64,000 bases of DNA from Bacteroidales bacterium (GCA_014800685.1 JAAVFQ010000013.1:1-64000), one strand, 5' to 3'. Shown: positions 40,176 through 50,972, numbered from the stretch's first letter. The notes: generated by a model from the sequence alone, not told the origin. Numbers and translations: made by a program.

Positions 40176-40691
40176 TTATCCGGTGACACACAGGATAAAA
40201 TTTTCATCTTCAGCCGGCTCTTCAAAATTCTTTCTGAAACGCCTGAATTGTTCCTCACTTACCATAATATCGTCAGCATCCCTACCCACTCTTTCGGAGA
40301 GTCTCTCCAGAATAACTTCATTCGGAGCAGTAGCGAAAATGCCGGTCGGCTCTACGCCCGAACGTCGCGCTCCGCACATGAAGGCGTCTCTTTTAAACCT
40401 CTTGCACAGACAGGCATCCACTACTACGCTTTCGCCTCTCTCAAGAAGCTGACACATCTGTCGGCACAATTCTTTCTCCATTCCGATAGTCAGCATTCTC
40501 TGCTCCTCGGATGGAAACGAAGTGAAGCCATCTCCATGTTTTTTCAGCAAGGCATGATCCAGACTCAGACGGCGATAGCCCTCCTGTTCAAACTTACGGG
40601 CTATGCGTGTCTTACCACTTCCGCTGATTCCACACAGAATGACTGCACGGGGATGTCCTATTTTCAAATTATTTAAATTTACAGTCGTCAT
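40176..40691 (-). CDS. P-loop kinase, AAA_33 / zeta-toxin-like
   Basis: 171 residues. Walker A GISGSGKTRIARKFEQEG (about 22) and a helical C-terminal domain with the LID-like KNFEEP segment. It resembles ATP-binding kinases of the AAA_33 family, which phosphorylate small metabolites, nucleosides or RNA. It has neither the long cap of zeta toxins nor an antitoxin partner. The substrate is unknown. Confidence 0.7.
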   Translation of the reverse strand: MTTVNLNNLKIGHPRAVILCGISGSGKTRIARKFEQEGYRRLSLDHALLKKHGDGFTSFPSEEQRMLTIGMEKELCRQMCQLLERGESVVVDACLCKRFKRDAFMCGARRSGVEPTGIFATAPNEVILERLSERVGRDADDIMVSEEQFRRFRKNFEEPAEDENFILCVTG

Positions 40692-40826
40692 AATATGCGG
40701 AGCACTTCCGTCTCCGGTCCTTATAGATAACGGGCCAAAGACGGAAGTGTTGTATTTGTTGTATAATAGAGTCTGTTTGAATTAAATTCAAATTAACTCA
40801 TCAGGATCTGCGGGGTAAGCAGAATT

Positions 40827-42476
<1,650 letters not shown>

Positions 42477-42509
42477 TTAAGAGTAAAGACACTCTGGAAA
42501 TTAAACAAA

Positions 42510-42785
42510 TCAGTCCGTCACCACGGCGAGCACATCGCTCTGTCTCATCATGAGATACTTCTCGCCTTCCACCTCAATTTCGGTGCCTGCATATTTGCCG
42601 TAGAGCACTATATCGCCCTCCTTAAGCACCATTTCTTCGTCCTTGGTGCCCTGGCCTACTGCCAGCACTTTGCCCTTCAAGGGTTTCTCTTTGGCTGAAT
42701 CGGGAATGATAATGCCACCCAAAGTGACTTCTTCGGCTGCCGTGGGCTCGATGAGCACGCGGTCTGACAATGGTTTGATATTCAT
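42510..42785 (-). CDS. groES: 10 kDa chaperonin GroES
   Basis: 91 residues. NIKPLSDRVLIEPTAAEE, the mobile loop GGIIIPDSAKEKP and VLAVGQGTKDEEMVLKEGDIVLYGKYAGTEIEVEGEKYLMM are GroES. First gene of the groESL operon. Confidence 0.98.
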   Translation of the reverse strand: MNIKPLSDRVLIEPTAAEEVTLGGIIIPDSAKEKPLKGKVLAVGQGTKDEEMVLKEGDIVLYGKYAGTEIEVEGEKYLMMRQSDVLAVVTD

Positions 42786-42860
42786 TTTTATGTAGATTTT
42801 TATTAATTCTCTTTATCATTGCGCCATGAGCGCAGCAGGATTAAATCCATTAAAGGCTGA

Positions 42861-42875
42861 GCAAAAAGTGTGCCA
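42861..42875 (-). promoter_or_regulatory. Sigma-54 type -24/-12 promoter for groESL
   Basis: On the minus strand, TTTGGCACACTTTTTGCT: TGGCAC, 5 bp, TTGC, with the conserved GG and GC at the correct 12-bp register. It lies 76-90 bp before the groES start. No TAnnTTTG box was seen in the same interval. An activator-binding site was not identified. Confidence 0.6.
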
Positions 42876-42944
42876 AACACTTCCTATTATTAATTTTCAC
42901 CCCATATAACGCCCCCGGAGGCTCATTTGTTCACGCCGGCCCTC

Positions 42945-43721
42945 TTAATAATTGAGCAGGTGGCACTTCACTTTCCCCACAGGCAGGCTTCCCTCCAGCA
43001 GCAGAGGCAGATGGCGTGAATCAGCTGAAATCCAGGTATCTATATCCTCCGAGGATTTCTTTTTGCCTGCGGTAGTGAATCGGAATTTTATGTGATAGGC
43101 CTTCACCCTCTTCTTATTCCTCAGCGTTATCTCCTGCATTCCGGCACTCCTGATAGTTAGCGTCTCTGCCTTCGACCCGGAAAATATATTGACCTTAATA
43201 GTCTTGCCGGCTGTCAGCGTGGCATAATCGATGGTGCGCAGATAATAGAACACGGAGAGCATATCGAATGTAGGGCCGCTGCCGCTCAGGCTGTTGGCTG
43301 ACGTAGAGCTTTTCCCCTTCTTCACCCTGTAGCGGGTGCATTTTCCCAGAGTGAGGTTGCCACTTCTGGAAAAGTCTATGACATCCTTGGCATACTTTCC
43401 TCCCTCATGAGCCACCTTAATGTATTTAAGCGGCTGGAATCCCGATTTTGCCACAGTGGCACGCAGAGTGTCGCGCACGCTGAAAATCTTGTCGGCCCAG
43501 GGTTTGGATTTAGCCGTCAAGGTAATCTGATAGTTCGCACCATGATTTGAAAGCGTCATTTTAGCATCTCCGGCATCCTTCTGCACCATTCCCCACTTGT
43601 AGGTTATCGCATAATTGAGCGTCTCATTGGCGAAATCTGCATTGGCCTTCAAAGGGTGGCAGAGGCATAAAAATATCATCGGCAGGAGCACTGCGAGATT
43701 TGCAAAACCTTTTCTTCTCAT
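42945..43721 (-). CDS. DUF3108 family periplasmic protein
   Basis: 258 residues from MRRKGFANLAVLL (43721). A signal peptide ends near the NADFANETLNY boundary; the mature protein is beta-rich, with YAITYKWGMVQKDAGDAKMTL, a repetitive basic middle (KKGKSSTSANSLSGSGPTFD) and AYHIKFRFTT. The pattern fits DUF3108 (exported proteins of unknown function). Divergent from serC, it lies downstream of groES on the same strand but with a 160-bp gap. Confidence 0.7.
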   Translation of the reverse strand: MRRKGFANLAVLLPMIFLCLCHPLKANADFANETLNYAITYKWGMVQKDAGDAKMTLSNHGANYQITLTAKSKPWADKIFSVRDTLRATVAKSGFQPLKYIKVAHEGGKYAKDVIDFSRSGNLTLGKCTRYRVKKGKSSTSANSLSGSGPTFDMLSVFYYLRTIDYATLTAGKTIKVNIFSGSKAETLTIRSAGMQEITLRNKKRVKAYHIKFRFTTAGKKKSSEDIDTWISADSRHLPLLLEGSLPVGKVKCHLLNY

Positions 43722-43830
43722 ATATTTATTCCGGTAAAGATTATAGCATACAGACACCTTCGGCACCTATTAGTTTAAGCGCACGGCGAGAGCACGGGAA
43801 GATTTTAGTAAAAAAAATGCGAAAAGTTTT

Positions 43831-43858
43831 TTTGTATCACATTTAAGTATTAACTTTG
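43831..43858 (+). promoter_or_regulatory. Promoter for serC-serA
   Basis: TTTG (43831-43834), a 16-bp gap, then TAACTTTG (43851-43858): a textbook Bacteroidetes promoter 39 bp before serC. Confidence 0.75.
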
Positions 43859-43896
43859 CAGCAAATTTAACAACCAACCTAAAAATTTTAATTGTC

Positions 43897-44967
43897 ATGA
43901 AGAAGCATAATTTCTATGCCGGACCGAGTATCCTCAGCCCCTATACTATTCAGAACACGGCTGATGCAGTGATCAACTTCGCCGACATGGGACTCTCCAT
44001 CCTCGAAATCTCCCACCGTTCCAAGCAGTTCCAGGCAGTAGTGGACGAAGCAGTCGCACTCACCAAGGAGCTTCTTAACGTGCCCGAGGGCTATAGCGTA
44101 CTTTTCCTCGGCGGTGGCGCTTCTCTCCAATTTGCAATGTCAGCCATGAACTTCCTCAATAAGAAGGCTGCTTATCTTGACACCGGCGTTTGGGCATCCA
44201 AGGCCATCAAGGAGGCTAAGCTTTTCGGCGAAGTAGACGTTGTGGCATCATCCAAAGACAAAAACTACAACTATATCCCCAAGGATTATGTAGTTCCCGC
44301 TGACGTAGATTACTTCCATTACACTTCCAACAACACAATCTACGGCACTGAGATTCACAAAGATCCCGAAGTTCCCGTGCGCATGATCTGCGACATGAGC
44401 TCCGACATCTTCTCACGCCCCGTCGACGTCTCCAAATATGACCTCATCTATGCAGGTGCGCAGAAGAACCTCGCTCCCTCCGGAGTCACCATCTGCATCG
44501 TGAAGGACGACGCTCTCGGCCACGTAGATCGCGTTATTCCCACAATGCTCAAATATCAGACTCACGTCGACAAGGGCTCTATGTTCAACACTCCCCCGGT
44601 GCTCCCCATCTTCGCAGCACTCCAGACACTGAAATACTACAAGAGCATCGGTGGCATCGAGGCTATCCAGAAAATCAATATCGAGAAGGCAGACAAGCTC
44701 TATAAGGCTATCGACGAGAGCAAGATGTTCCAGGCTTGCGTTCCCGCTAAGGAGGACCGTTCTCTCATGAACGTAACTTTCGTAATGAAGCCCGAATACA
44801 AAGAGTTTGAGAAAGACTTCATTGAGTTTGCTACCGCACAGGGCATGATGGGTATCAAGGGTCACCGCGATGTAGGTGGCTTCCGCGCTTCTCTCTACAA
44901 CGCACTCCCCATGGAGAGCGTAGACGCTCTTATCGAGTGCATGCACGAGTTTGAGGCTAAACACTGA
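43897..44967 (+). CDS. serC: Phosphoserine aminotransferase
   Basis: 356 residues. [21 protein letters not shown] at the start, the PLP-lysine motif [12 protein letters not shown], and the C-terminal [17 protein letters not shown] bind phosphoserine/phosphohydroxypyruvate. It makes O-phosphoserine from 3-phosphohydroxypyruvate and glutamate; serA (supplying that substrate) follows 36 bp later, so they form a serine synthesis operon. Confidence 0.97.
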   Translation: MKKHNFYAGPSILSPYTIQNTADAVINFADMGLSILEISHRSKQFQAVVDEAVALTKELLNVPEGYSVLFLGGGASLQFAMSAMNFLNKKAAYLDTGVWASKAIKEAKLFGEVDVVASSKDKNYNYIPKDYVVPADVDYFHYTSNNTIYGTEIHKDPEVPVRMICDMSSDIFSRPVDVSKYDLIYAGAQKNLAPSGVTICIVKDDALGHVDRVIPTMLKYQTHVDKGSMFNTPPVLPIFAALQTLKYYKSIGGIEAIQKINIEKADKLYKAIDESKMFQACVPAKEDRSLMNVTFVMKPEYKEFEKDFIEFATAQGMMGIKGHRDVGGFRASLYNALPMESVDALIECMHEFEAKH

Positions 44968-45003
44968 TTCTCATTTTCTCACACTTAAACACCATTTTTG
45001 AAA

Positions 45004-45921
45004 ATGAAGATTCTTGTTTTCACAGAGAAGCCCTTCGCTCCCGCAGCTGTAAAGGCTATCGAAAATGTAGTAAACGCTTCCGGCAACGATCTCGAAGTAG
45101 TAGAGCGTGGCAACCGCGAAGATCTCCTTAACGCCGTTAAGGATGCAGAGGGCCTCATCGTGCGCTCCGACATCATTGACGCAGAGGTAATGGATGCCGC
45201 TCCCAATCTCAAAGTAATCGTTCGTGCAGGTGCAGGTTATGACAATATTGACCTCAAGGCCGCTACCGATCACAACATCTGCGTGATGAACACACCCGGC
45301 CAGAACTCAAACGCTGTGGCTGAGCTCGTTTTCGGTATGGTAGTGATGATGTGCCGCAATCAGTATAACGGCACTTCAGGCTCTGAGCTCAAAGGCAAGA
45401 GCCTCGGCATCTATGCCTTCGGCCAGGTAGGTCGCAATGTGGCTCGCATCGCCAAAGGTTTCGACATGAAAGTTGAGGCTCTTGACGTCTTCGTTCCCGA
45501 TGAGGCTATCGAAGCAGAGGGTGTCACTCCCCTCCACAACGTTGACGAGCTCTTCTCTCGCAACCAGTTCGTTTCCCTCCACATCCCCGCTACTCCCCAG
45601 ACCAAGAACTCTATCGGCTATGACCTCGTCATGAAGATGCCTCAGAACGGCGTGCTCATCAACACTGCCCGTAAAGAGGTTATCGATGAAGAGGGTCTGA
45701 TGAAAGCTCTTGAGGAGCGTCCAGACCTCCGCTACGTTTCTGACATCAAGCCCGCAGCCGCTGAGGAGTTTGAGAAGAAGTTTGCCCCCCGCGTATTCTT
45801 CACTCCCAAGAAAATGGGTGCTCAGACTGCTGAGGCTAACTTCAATGCCGGCGTAGCTGCTGCAGAGCAGACCATCGCTTACCTTAAGGATGGCTGGAAC
45901 AAATTCCAGGTAAACAAATAA
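45004..45921 (+). CDS. serA: D-3-phosphoglycerate dehydrogenase, short Bacteroidetes type with Lys replacing catalytic His
   Basis: 305 residues from MKILVFTEKPF, without the ACT regulatory domain, so probably not feedback-inhibited by serine in the usual way. The Rossmann motif is YAFGQVGRNVARIAKG. The substrate loop is NTARKEVIDEEG. Where most 2-hydroxyacid dehydrogenases have TPHxGA, this protein has TPKKMGAQT, so a Lys stands in for the His, as in the type III PGDH of Entamoeba and Bacteroides. It oxidises 3-phosphoglycerate. A dispersed repeat element follows. Confidence 0.9.
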   Translation: MKILVFTEKPFAPAAVKAIENVVNASGNDLEVVERGNREDLLNAVKDAEGLIVRSDIIDAEVMDAAPNLKVIVRAGAGYDNIDLKAATDHNICVMNTPGQNSNAVAELVFGMVVMMCRNQYNGTSGSELKGKSLGIYAFGQVGRNVARIAKGFDMKVEALDVFVPDEAIEAEGVTPLHNVDELFSRNQFVSLHIPATPQTKNSIGYDLVMKMPQNGVLINTARKEVIDEEGLMKALEERPDLRYVSDIKPAAAEEFEKKFAPRVFFTPKKMGAQTAEANFNAGVAAAEQTIAYLKDGWNKFQVNK

Positions 45922-45947
45922 TCTGACGATTATATAACCTTATCGCA

Positions 45948-46105
45948 AGAGGGTGTGTCAAAATTTAATTTTGACACACCCTCTGAGGTTTTGTAAGAAT
46001 TTGCCGGAGGCAAAGCGCTGAGTCCGGGACTCAAGGGAGCATACAGGCGTCTGAGACCGAAGCTGAATAGCGTAAGCGACATCGCAGATGGCCTGCTATG
46101 ACACA
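45948..46105 (+). repeat. Dispersed 160-bp element, copy 2
   Basis: It has the same order as copy 1 (30805-30964): the hairpin AGAGGGTGTGTCAAAATT (45948-45965) and its complement (45967-45984), TGAGGTTTTGT, then GACTCAAGGGAGCAT, and a tail ending ATGACACA. Length differs by only 2 nt. It lies 27 bp after the serA stop, whose transcript it probably ends. Confidence 0.75.
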
Positions 46106-46158
46106 CAGTACTCTAACAGGGCGGATGGAAAGTAAAGATGAAATAAGACTCAGAGAGG

Positions 46159-48606
46159 CTATTTCACAGCTATTTTTCTGATGTCGCTGCCAAACTCAGC
46201 ACTCATTTTGACTATATAGATACCCTCTGAGGGGAGCTCGATGCTGACTTTCCCAGCCTCTACGCCTCGGGATGCTATTTCACGGCCTGAAGGGTCATAT
46301 ACCAGCATTTGCATACTTCCCTCTCCACACTCGGCTGTGAGCATACGTCCTTCGCATCGGAGAGTGAATCGCTCGGTCTGCGTAGTCTCTTCCACGCTCC
46401 CCGGCGTAGCAAGGAAAAATCTGGCCTTTCTCACATCTTCGCCTGCCCTATAACGCACTTCTCCGCTTTCAAACTCATAATGTCTCTCGGCACCATGCGA
46501 CAGACTCTCGGTGACTATCCACGCGAGATTTTCCACGGGAGTGAGTCTCACCTCCTCCCCCTTAAAATATCTTGTTCTGAATTCGGGCATAGTAAAGGGC
46601 ATTTCATTGAACGACGAGCCCTTCATCTCATGACAAATCTCAAGATCATAAGTCTCACCGAGACCGAATTCATCTGCAATTATGTCAAAGATATAGGAGG
46701 GACGATACTTGATATAGGTCTGAAAGCGTCCGGACTCATCTATCATGTCAAGCCAATTCTGATAATTGAAGAGCTGTGCACCCGGGCCATTATTCACGCC
46801 GTAAGTATCATACATTTCATGGGCTATCTCCTGCGTCATCTCAGTGAAGCGAGGGAGGGCGTAGTCGGGATGCATAAAGTCGCCGGCCATAAAGGCTATC
46901 TGCGAGGCCACGAGCCGGCGTCCGGCCGGATTATCAAACAGATATGTGGTGAGCCGGCCGATTTTTTTCAGCATTCCATCCTCTTCCGAATCAAACATTC
47001 TGAGATAGGGAAATGGATTTTGAGATGGAAGCGCTCCATAGCGGCCGAAAGTATGGTCAAGATCCTTTGTAAGAATCCTCATTCGGGTGTCGTCTCCCTC
47101 CACACGGCTTCTCCACCACACGCTGTTATTGCTCAGCCAGTCGGCATAGCAGTTATAAACGGCGAAGGAGACATTTGCAGAATAATTGGGCATGCACACC
47201 TGCTCCGCAACCTTTTCAAGAGGGGTATCCGGATTTCTGAAAGCATTTAAGACATCATTTCGCAGCTGCTTATCTCCTTTTTTTACATCCGTATAGTTCT
47301 CTATCATATCAATATCCTCCAGCCCATCATAATTGGCCTCCACGTAGTCCTCATTGCTACGCTCGCGCAGGTCAAGGATGCCATTATAGACTCCATTGAT
47401 ATAGACCACTATAGGCCGATAGGCCTGATAGTCCACATCAGGCATACCAAGTCCGAGCGAACGTTGTGCAAAAGCATCGATGATGTGAGCTCCCTGATAG
47501 TCATTGCCGGAGTTGCGGAGCAGGAAGGAGCCTACGCTCGTCACCCGCGGCTTATCACTCCAGAAAGCAGAAGAGTCAAACTTCTTCACTCCAAACCTCT
47601 TGTGCGCATATATGGCAAGTGACTTCTGAGGATTGACGCGCGTATGCCCTCCATGCACCCTCATCTCTCCTATCTGATTGAGCCGGCAGGTGCCGTCTGT
47701 GTCAAAATATTCTACATTTACCGGTCTGCGCCAATCCTTTTCCCAGTTGGGATTCTCACCTCTCTGTCCGTAAAGTATTCCTGTAGCAGAATAAAGATGA
47801 GTAGAATCTGTAGTGAGAGATATTATCGGCAACCTAAGGCCGTTATCATGAAATATATATGAAGAGGTCACGCTACGCTGCGGCAGTCTTGATTGGGAAA
47901 GATATTTTGCTCTAACTACTGTGGAGGAGTCAATGTCTACCGAGAACTCTAACTCATCACAAGCATCCGCCTCGGTTGGTTCTCTGCCATCAGTGGTGAC
48001 GCAAAGCAGGGCATCTTCCGGCAGTTTCTTCCCTTGAGATGTAATGCTTAGGGTAAAGGGGTGGGAATATACACCACCGGCCGGTTCGAATGTAGGCGAT
48101 GGCAGAAGTTCGCCTGAAGTAGCTGAGACATTATCTGCACCGGGAGTCGGAGTAATGAAATATTCCCACTTACCGGATGAGGATATTCCGCAAGACACAT
48201 CCGGAGCAGGAAACTTTGACAACGCCACAGTCTCAACCGCCCTGCCTTCACTGTCCCAGAGCTTCAGCATTCCCTTACCGGAATCTACACGAAAGTCAGT
48301 GTGAAGCCCACGACCCTCCTTGTCGCAATAGACCAGCACATATTCTCCGGGAGCTACTATGCAGCTCTGCGGAATGATGTAGGCACTCTCATATAAGTCT
48401 TTTGTCCCTATCCTCCAACCTTTCAGGTCAATGTCCGAGTTCGTGATGTTCTTGAGTTCCACCCAGGAATCCGGAAACTCATTCTCCACGAACAGACCGT
48501 CGATGTTGGACTGCATCACCTCGTTGATCCGCACTTGGCCGGAGGCTACCGTGCCCGAAGCAACGGCCAGGAGGACTGACCGGACAAAAATGTTTCTATT
48601 TCTCAT
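46159..48606 (-). CDS. CotH-family surface protein with lamin-tail domain
   Basis: 815 residues. A signal peptide (about 1-23) precedes a lamin-tail-like domain (25-150; RINEVMQSN, DSWVELKN, GYWRIG-like), then a chitobiase C-terminal-like segment (170-250), and a CotH kinase domain (about 255-580: PVNVEYFD, MRVHGGHTRVNPQKSLAIY, SFLLRNSGNDYQGAHIID, LRERSNEDYVE, TKDLDHTFGRYG). It ends in a 70-residue beta domain with YDPSGREIASRGVEAG and IYIVKMS, like a type IX secretion sorting domain. CotH proteins in spores are protein kinases; here an exported cell-surface protein is more likely. A tandem homologue lies upstream. Confidence 0.85.
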   Translation of the reverse strand: MRNRNIFVRSVLLAVASGTVASGQVRINEVMQSNIDGLFVENEFPDSWVELKNITNSDIDLKGWRIGTKDLYESAYIIPQSCIVAPGEYVLVYCDKEGRGLHTDFRVDSGKGMLKLWDSEGRAVETVALSKFPAPDVSCGISSSGKWEYFITPTPGADNVSATSGELLPSPTFEPAGGVYSHPFTLSITSQGKKLPEDALLCVTTDGREPTEADACDELEFSVDIDSSTVVRAKYLSQSRLPQRSVTSSYIFHDNGLRLPIISLTTDSTHLYSATGILYGQRGENPNWEKDWRRPVNVEYFDTDGTCRLNQIGEMRVHGGHTRVNPQKSLAIYAHKRFGVKKFDSSAFWSDKPRVTSVGSFLLRNSGNDYQGAHIIDAFAQRSLGLGMPDVDYQAYRPIVVYINGVYNGILDLRERSNEDYVEANYDGLEDIDMIENYTDVKKGDKQLRNDVLNAFRNPDTPLEKVAEQVCMPNYSANVSFAVYNCYADWLSNNSVWWRSRVEGDDTRMRILTKDLDHTFGRYGALPSQNPFPYLRMFDSEEDGMLKKIGRLTTYLFDNPAGRRLVASQIAFMAGDFMHPDYALPRFTEMTQEIAHEMYDTYGVNNGPGAQLFNYQNWLDMIDESGRFQTYIKYRPSYIFDIIADEFGLGETYDLEICHEMKGSSFNEMPFTMPEFRTRYFKGEEVRLTPVENLAWIVTESLSHGAERHYEFESGEVRYRAGEDVRKARFFLATPGSVEETTQTERFTLRCEGRMLTAECGEGSMQMLVYDPSGREIASRGVEAGKVSIELPSEGIYIVKMSAEFGSDIRKIAVK

Positions 48607-48680
48607 TGAATGGGACTTTAATCGGAATAATAAAATAAGGAATGCAGAGAGCAGTGGGAATAATTACGAAAGCAAAAACA

Positions 48681-50070
48681 CTAATTCCCTGCCACTACTT
48701 TATATGCTCCATGTAGAGGAATGCTGACGATGTAAATTCCCGGGGCGTTCATATCAAACTCAAGTCTCTCACTATCTGCTTTCATTGAGGCCACTTTTTT
48801 TCCATCAGGCGTGAAAATCCGCACATCACTGTTTAGAGGGGCATTTTCCACTATAAGCGTGCGACCGTAGTTATAGACTCTTATTTCGGAAGAGGAAATT
48901 GCACTTTCCACTCCAAGACCCTTCATGACCTTCACGCTATACTCTTTTCCCTCTTCAGGCAGAAGTGAATAAAAAGACATATCTGAGCAAAGGGTAGCTT
49001 CACTGCCATCCGCATCTTTTGCGATTACGTCAAATTTCCTTCCCGTTTCGCACGAGATTTCCACAGCATGGTCTGCAAAAGCAGTCCCGGAAAAGTCATT
49101 AAAACGCAGACGATGTCCATTAATCCTTACATCACCGGAGTCTATGGTGTGGTTAATATCTACGGTGAGATTGACCGGCTCACCGAGCTTCAGTTCATCT
49201 CTGAAATGCTTAAGCATCCACTCCCCACGACGGGAATAGAAGTCTCTCATATCCTGAGTGTATACATCCCTGTCAGTAGTGATATTATATTTTTCCACGA
49301 AATAGGGCCATTCAGGAGCTATCTCAGCGGCCATTGCGTCTATCTTATCCACCACTCTATCCGGCCGCAGAAAGTCGCCGTTAAATGCGATAAAGAGGTC
49401 GGCACACATGTTGTGAAACTTCGGGAAAGAAAGACATCTTACAAACAATTCCGCACTCTTCTCATTGACGCTATACCAATCCTGCCAGGCCTCATCTTCC
49501 TTCATCTCAAGGCGCAGATAGGAGGCATAGTTCTTTGTCACAAGTGAGCCGAACGCTGTATTATCCATATCCTTAAGCAGCCATCTCCATTTCACATCAC
49601 CGGCCGGCGACCAAACTATCTTATTCACGCGCGGAGTGTCTACATTAAATCCGAAAGAGTCGGCAAGATACTGCACGGCAAGGCTTCTCATGTCCATATA
49701 GGCCGCGATGTCATCATAATCTGACTCCGGATTGCGGAAGAGCCTCTCAAACTTGAAAAATTCCGTAGTAGAACCGGGCGTCTTGCCCTCCCACCAGTCT
49801 TCCACCATATAGTAGCTATCCAGCGCAGGATAGTTCGACTCCAGAAAGTCCTCATTGCTGCGCTCACGCAAGTCTATAAGTCCGTAATACTCTCCATTGA
49901 TATAAGCTATTACGGGCTGATATGCCTGATAGTCTATGTTCTCTGCATTTTCCCCGAAGAGTGTCTGAAGAAATGAGTCTTTGATGTGAGAACCATTGAA
50001 ATTATTTCCGGCATTTCTTATCATAAAGGACGGAACGGTCTTCACATCCGGCTTGTCGGCCCAGAAGGTA
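48681..50070 (-). pseudogene. CotH-family protein, 5' part cut off by the prophage
   Basis: The C-terminal 460 or so residues of a second CotH protein. DKPDVKTVPSFMIRNAGNNFNGSHIKD aligns with residues from about 340 in the complete tandem copy (46159-48606), and LRERSNEDFLE and KDMDNTAFG follow. The gene frame is open leftward of the phage end at FWADKP and then lost. The 5' portion should lie at the other prophage end, outside this window. The C-terminal sorting-like domain (GVYNYGRTLIVE, YIVSIP) is retained. The internal ATG at 50045 could express a fragment but is not a real start. Confidence 0.85.
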
Positions 50071-50125
50071 TGGGCGAAATTTTATAATCGCCAAAACGAA
50101 ACGTGCAACTTTCCAAAACGAAACG
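50071..50125 (+). repeat. Prophage terminus with transposase-binding-like repeats
   Basis: CotH coding sequence stops near 50070; a TG dinucleotide at 50071 is the best candidate phage end. CCAAAACGAAACG occurs at 50091-50103 and 50113-50125, exactly 22 bp apart (two helical turns), as MuA-type end sites are. The exact junction and the target duplication cannot be set without the other end. Confidence 0.65.
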
Positions 50126-50190
50126 AGCAAAACTTCTCTTTTTTCGCTTCCTTTTTTCTCTTACTCTTTCAACCTCTTAAATACCAATTA

Positions 50191-50233
50191 AACGCTGATT
50201 AAAAGCCATTCAAAAAGGCTTAAAATCAGCGTT
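50191..50233. terminator. Bidirectional terminator at the prophage end
   Basis: AACGCTGATTAAAAGCC (50191-50207) pairs with GGCTTAAAATCAGCGTT (50217-50233), 15 of 17 bp, with AT tracts on both sides. On the minus strand it would close the late operon after the thymidylate synthase-like gene, insulating host cotH. Confidence 0.7.
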
Positions 50234-50250
50234 ATTTTTATGGTCTTTTA

Positions 50251-50282
50251 TTTGCTCATTTCAGCAAAATTTAGTAACTTTG
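50251..50282 (+). promoter_or_regulatory. Bacteroidetes promoter facing into the late operon
   Basis: TTTG (50251-50254), a 20-bp gap, then TAACTTTG (50275-50282). A transcript starting near 50289 would be antisense to the end of the thymidylate synthase-like gene. No coding frame follows; antisense RNA is the likely product. Confidence 0.55.
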
Positions 50283-50327
50283 TAGTGATTAAGTTGGCTG
50301 CTTTCGCTCTGACTTTTCGCGTCTGAT

Positions 50328-50972
50328 TCAGACGTTCAGATCAAACCTTACCGCTTCATTTCCGGCCAGAAGTTCGCGCGTTTTCTCGATGTTATTTTCG
50401 TAGATGTGAACATTTCCCAGGTTCAGCGTTATGGACTTCAAAGGTGCTTCAATTTGTCGCGCTATCAAATACAAGTGGTAAATGTCAGCTGGCAAACCTA
50501 AATTTGCGTCGCTGCTTCTCTGATAGGCTGACAAAACCAGTTTGCCATCATCGAGCTGGAACTGAATGAGGCTCAAGCAAGGCGCTTGATTGGTTTCTGC
50601 TCCTGTCGAACCTAAGAACAGCACATAATTTTTACTATTCCGCTTCTCCCGATTGATTTGCTCAATTAAAGCCGGCAACTTCTCAAAATAAGTTGGATAA
50701 CTGTTAATGAGAATTTGGCCGCAATAATCCCACCAATTTATCCCTGCTTCTCGGTACTTCGTCAGGTCTTTTTCGCCTGCCAGAAACAGGCTAAGTTCGT
50801 TGCGTAGCTTCTTGCGCGCGATGTTGTGTCCCTCAAAAATTTCCAGCAGATCGTAAGGTGTCAAATGCAGCTGCTCATTGAGCAGATAAGTTATTGAGCC
50901 CTTTTTATTGCTCTGTCGTTTGCCGTGCTGCAATATCTTGCCGAGCATGGCGTAATACTTATTTTCATTCAT
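50328..50972 (-). CDS. Thymidylate synthase-like pyrimidine-modifying protein (possible dCMP-directed)
   Basis: 214 residues against about 265 for thymidylate synthase; the C-terminal 45-50 residues are missing. Recognisable parts: NELSLFLAG (57-66, cf. ELLWFLxG), NWWDYCG (cf. IWDEWA), APCLSLIQF with the catalytic Cys at 132 but His-to-Leu in the PCH motif, QRSSDANLGLP (151-161), and NVHIYENNIE (187-196). In PADI (161-164) the uracil-recognising Asn is replaced by Asp, the change that in T4 dCMP hydroxymethylase reads cytosine. The N-terminal phosphate-binding Arg is absent. So it may act on dCMP, or have lost catalysis. It is the last gene of the minus-strand end cassette. Confidence 0.7.
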   Translation of the reverse strand: MNENKYYAMLGKILQHGKRQSNKKGSITYLLNEQLHLTPYDLLEIFEGHNIARKKLRNELSLFLAGEKDLTKYREAGINWWDYCGQILINSYPTYFEKLPALIEQINREKRNSKNYVLFLGSTGAETNQAPCLSLIQFQLDDGKLVLSAYQRSSDANLGLPADIYHLYLIARQIEAPLKSITLNLGNVHIYENNIEKTRELLAGNEAVRFDLNV

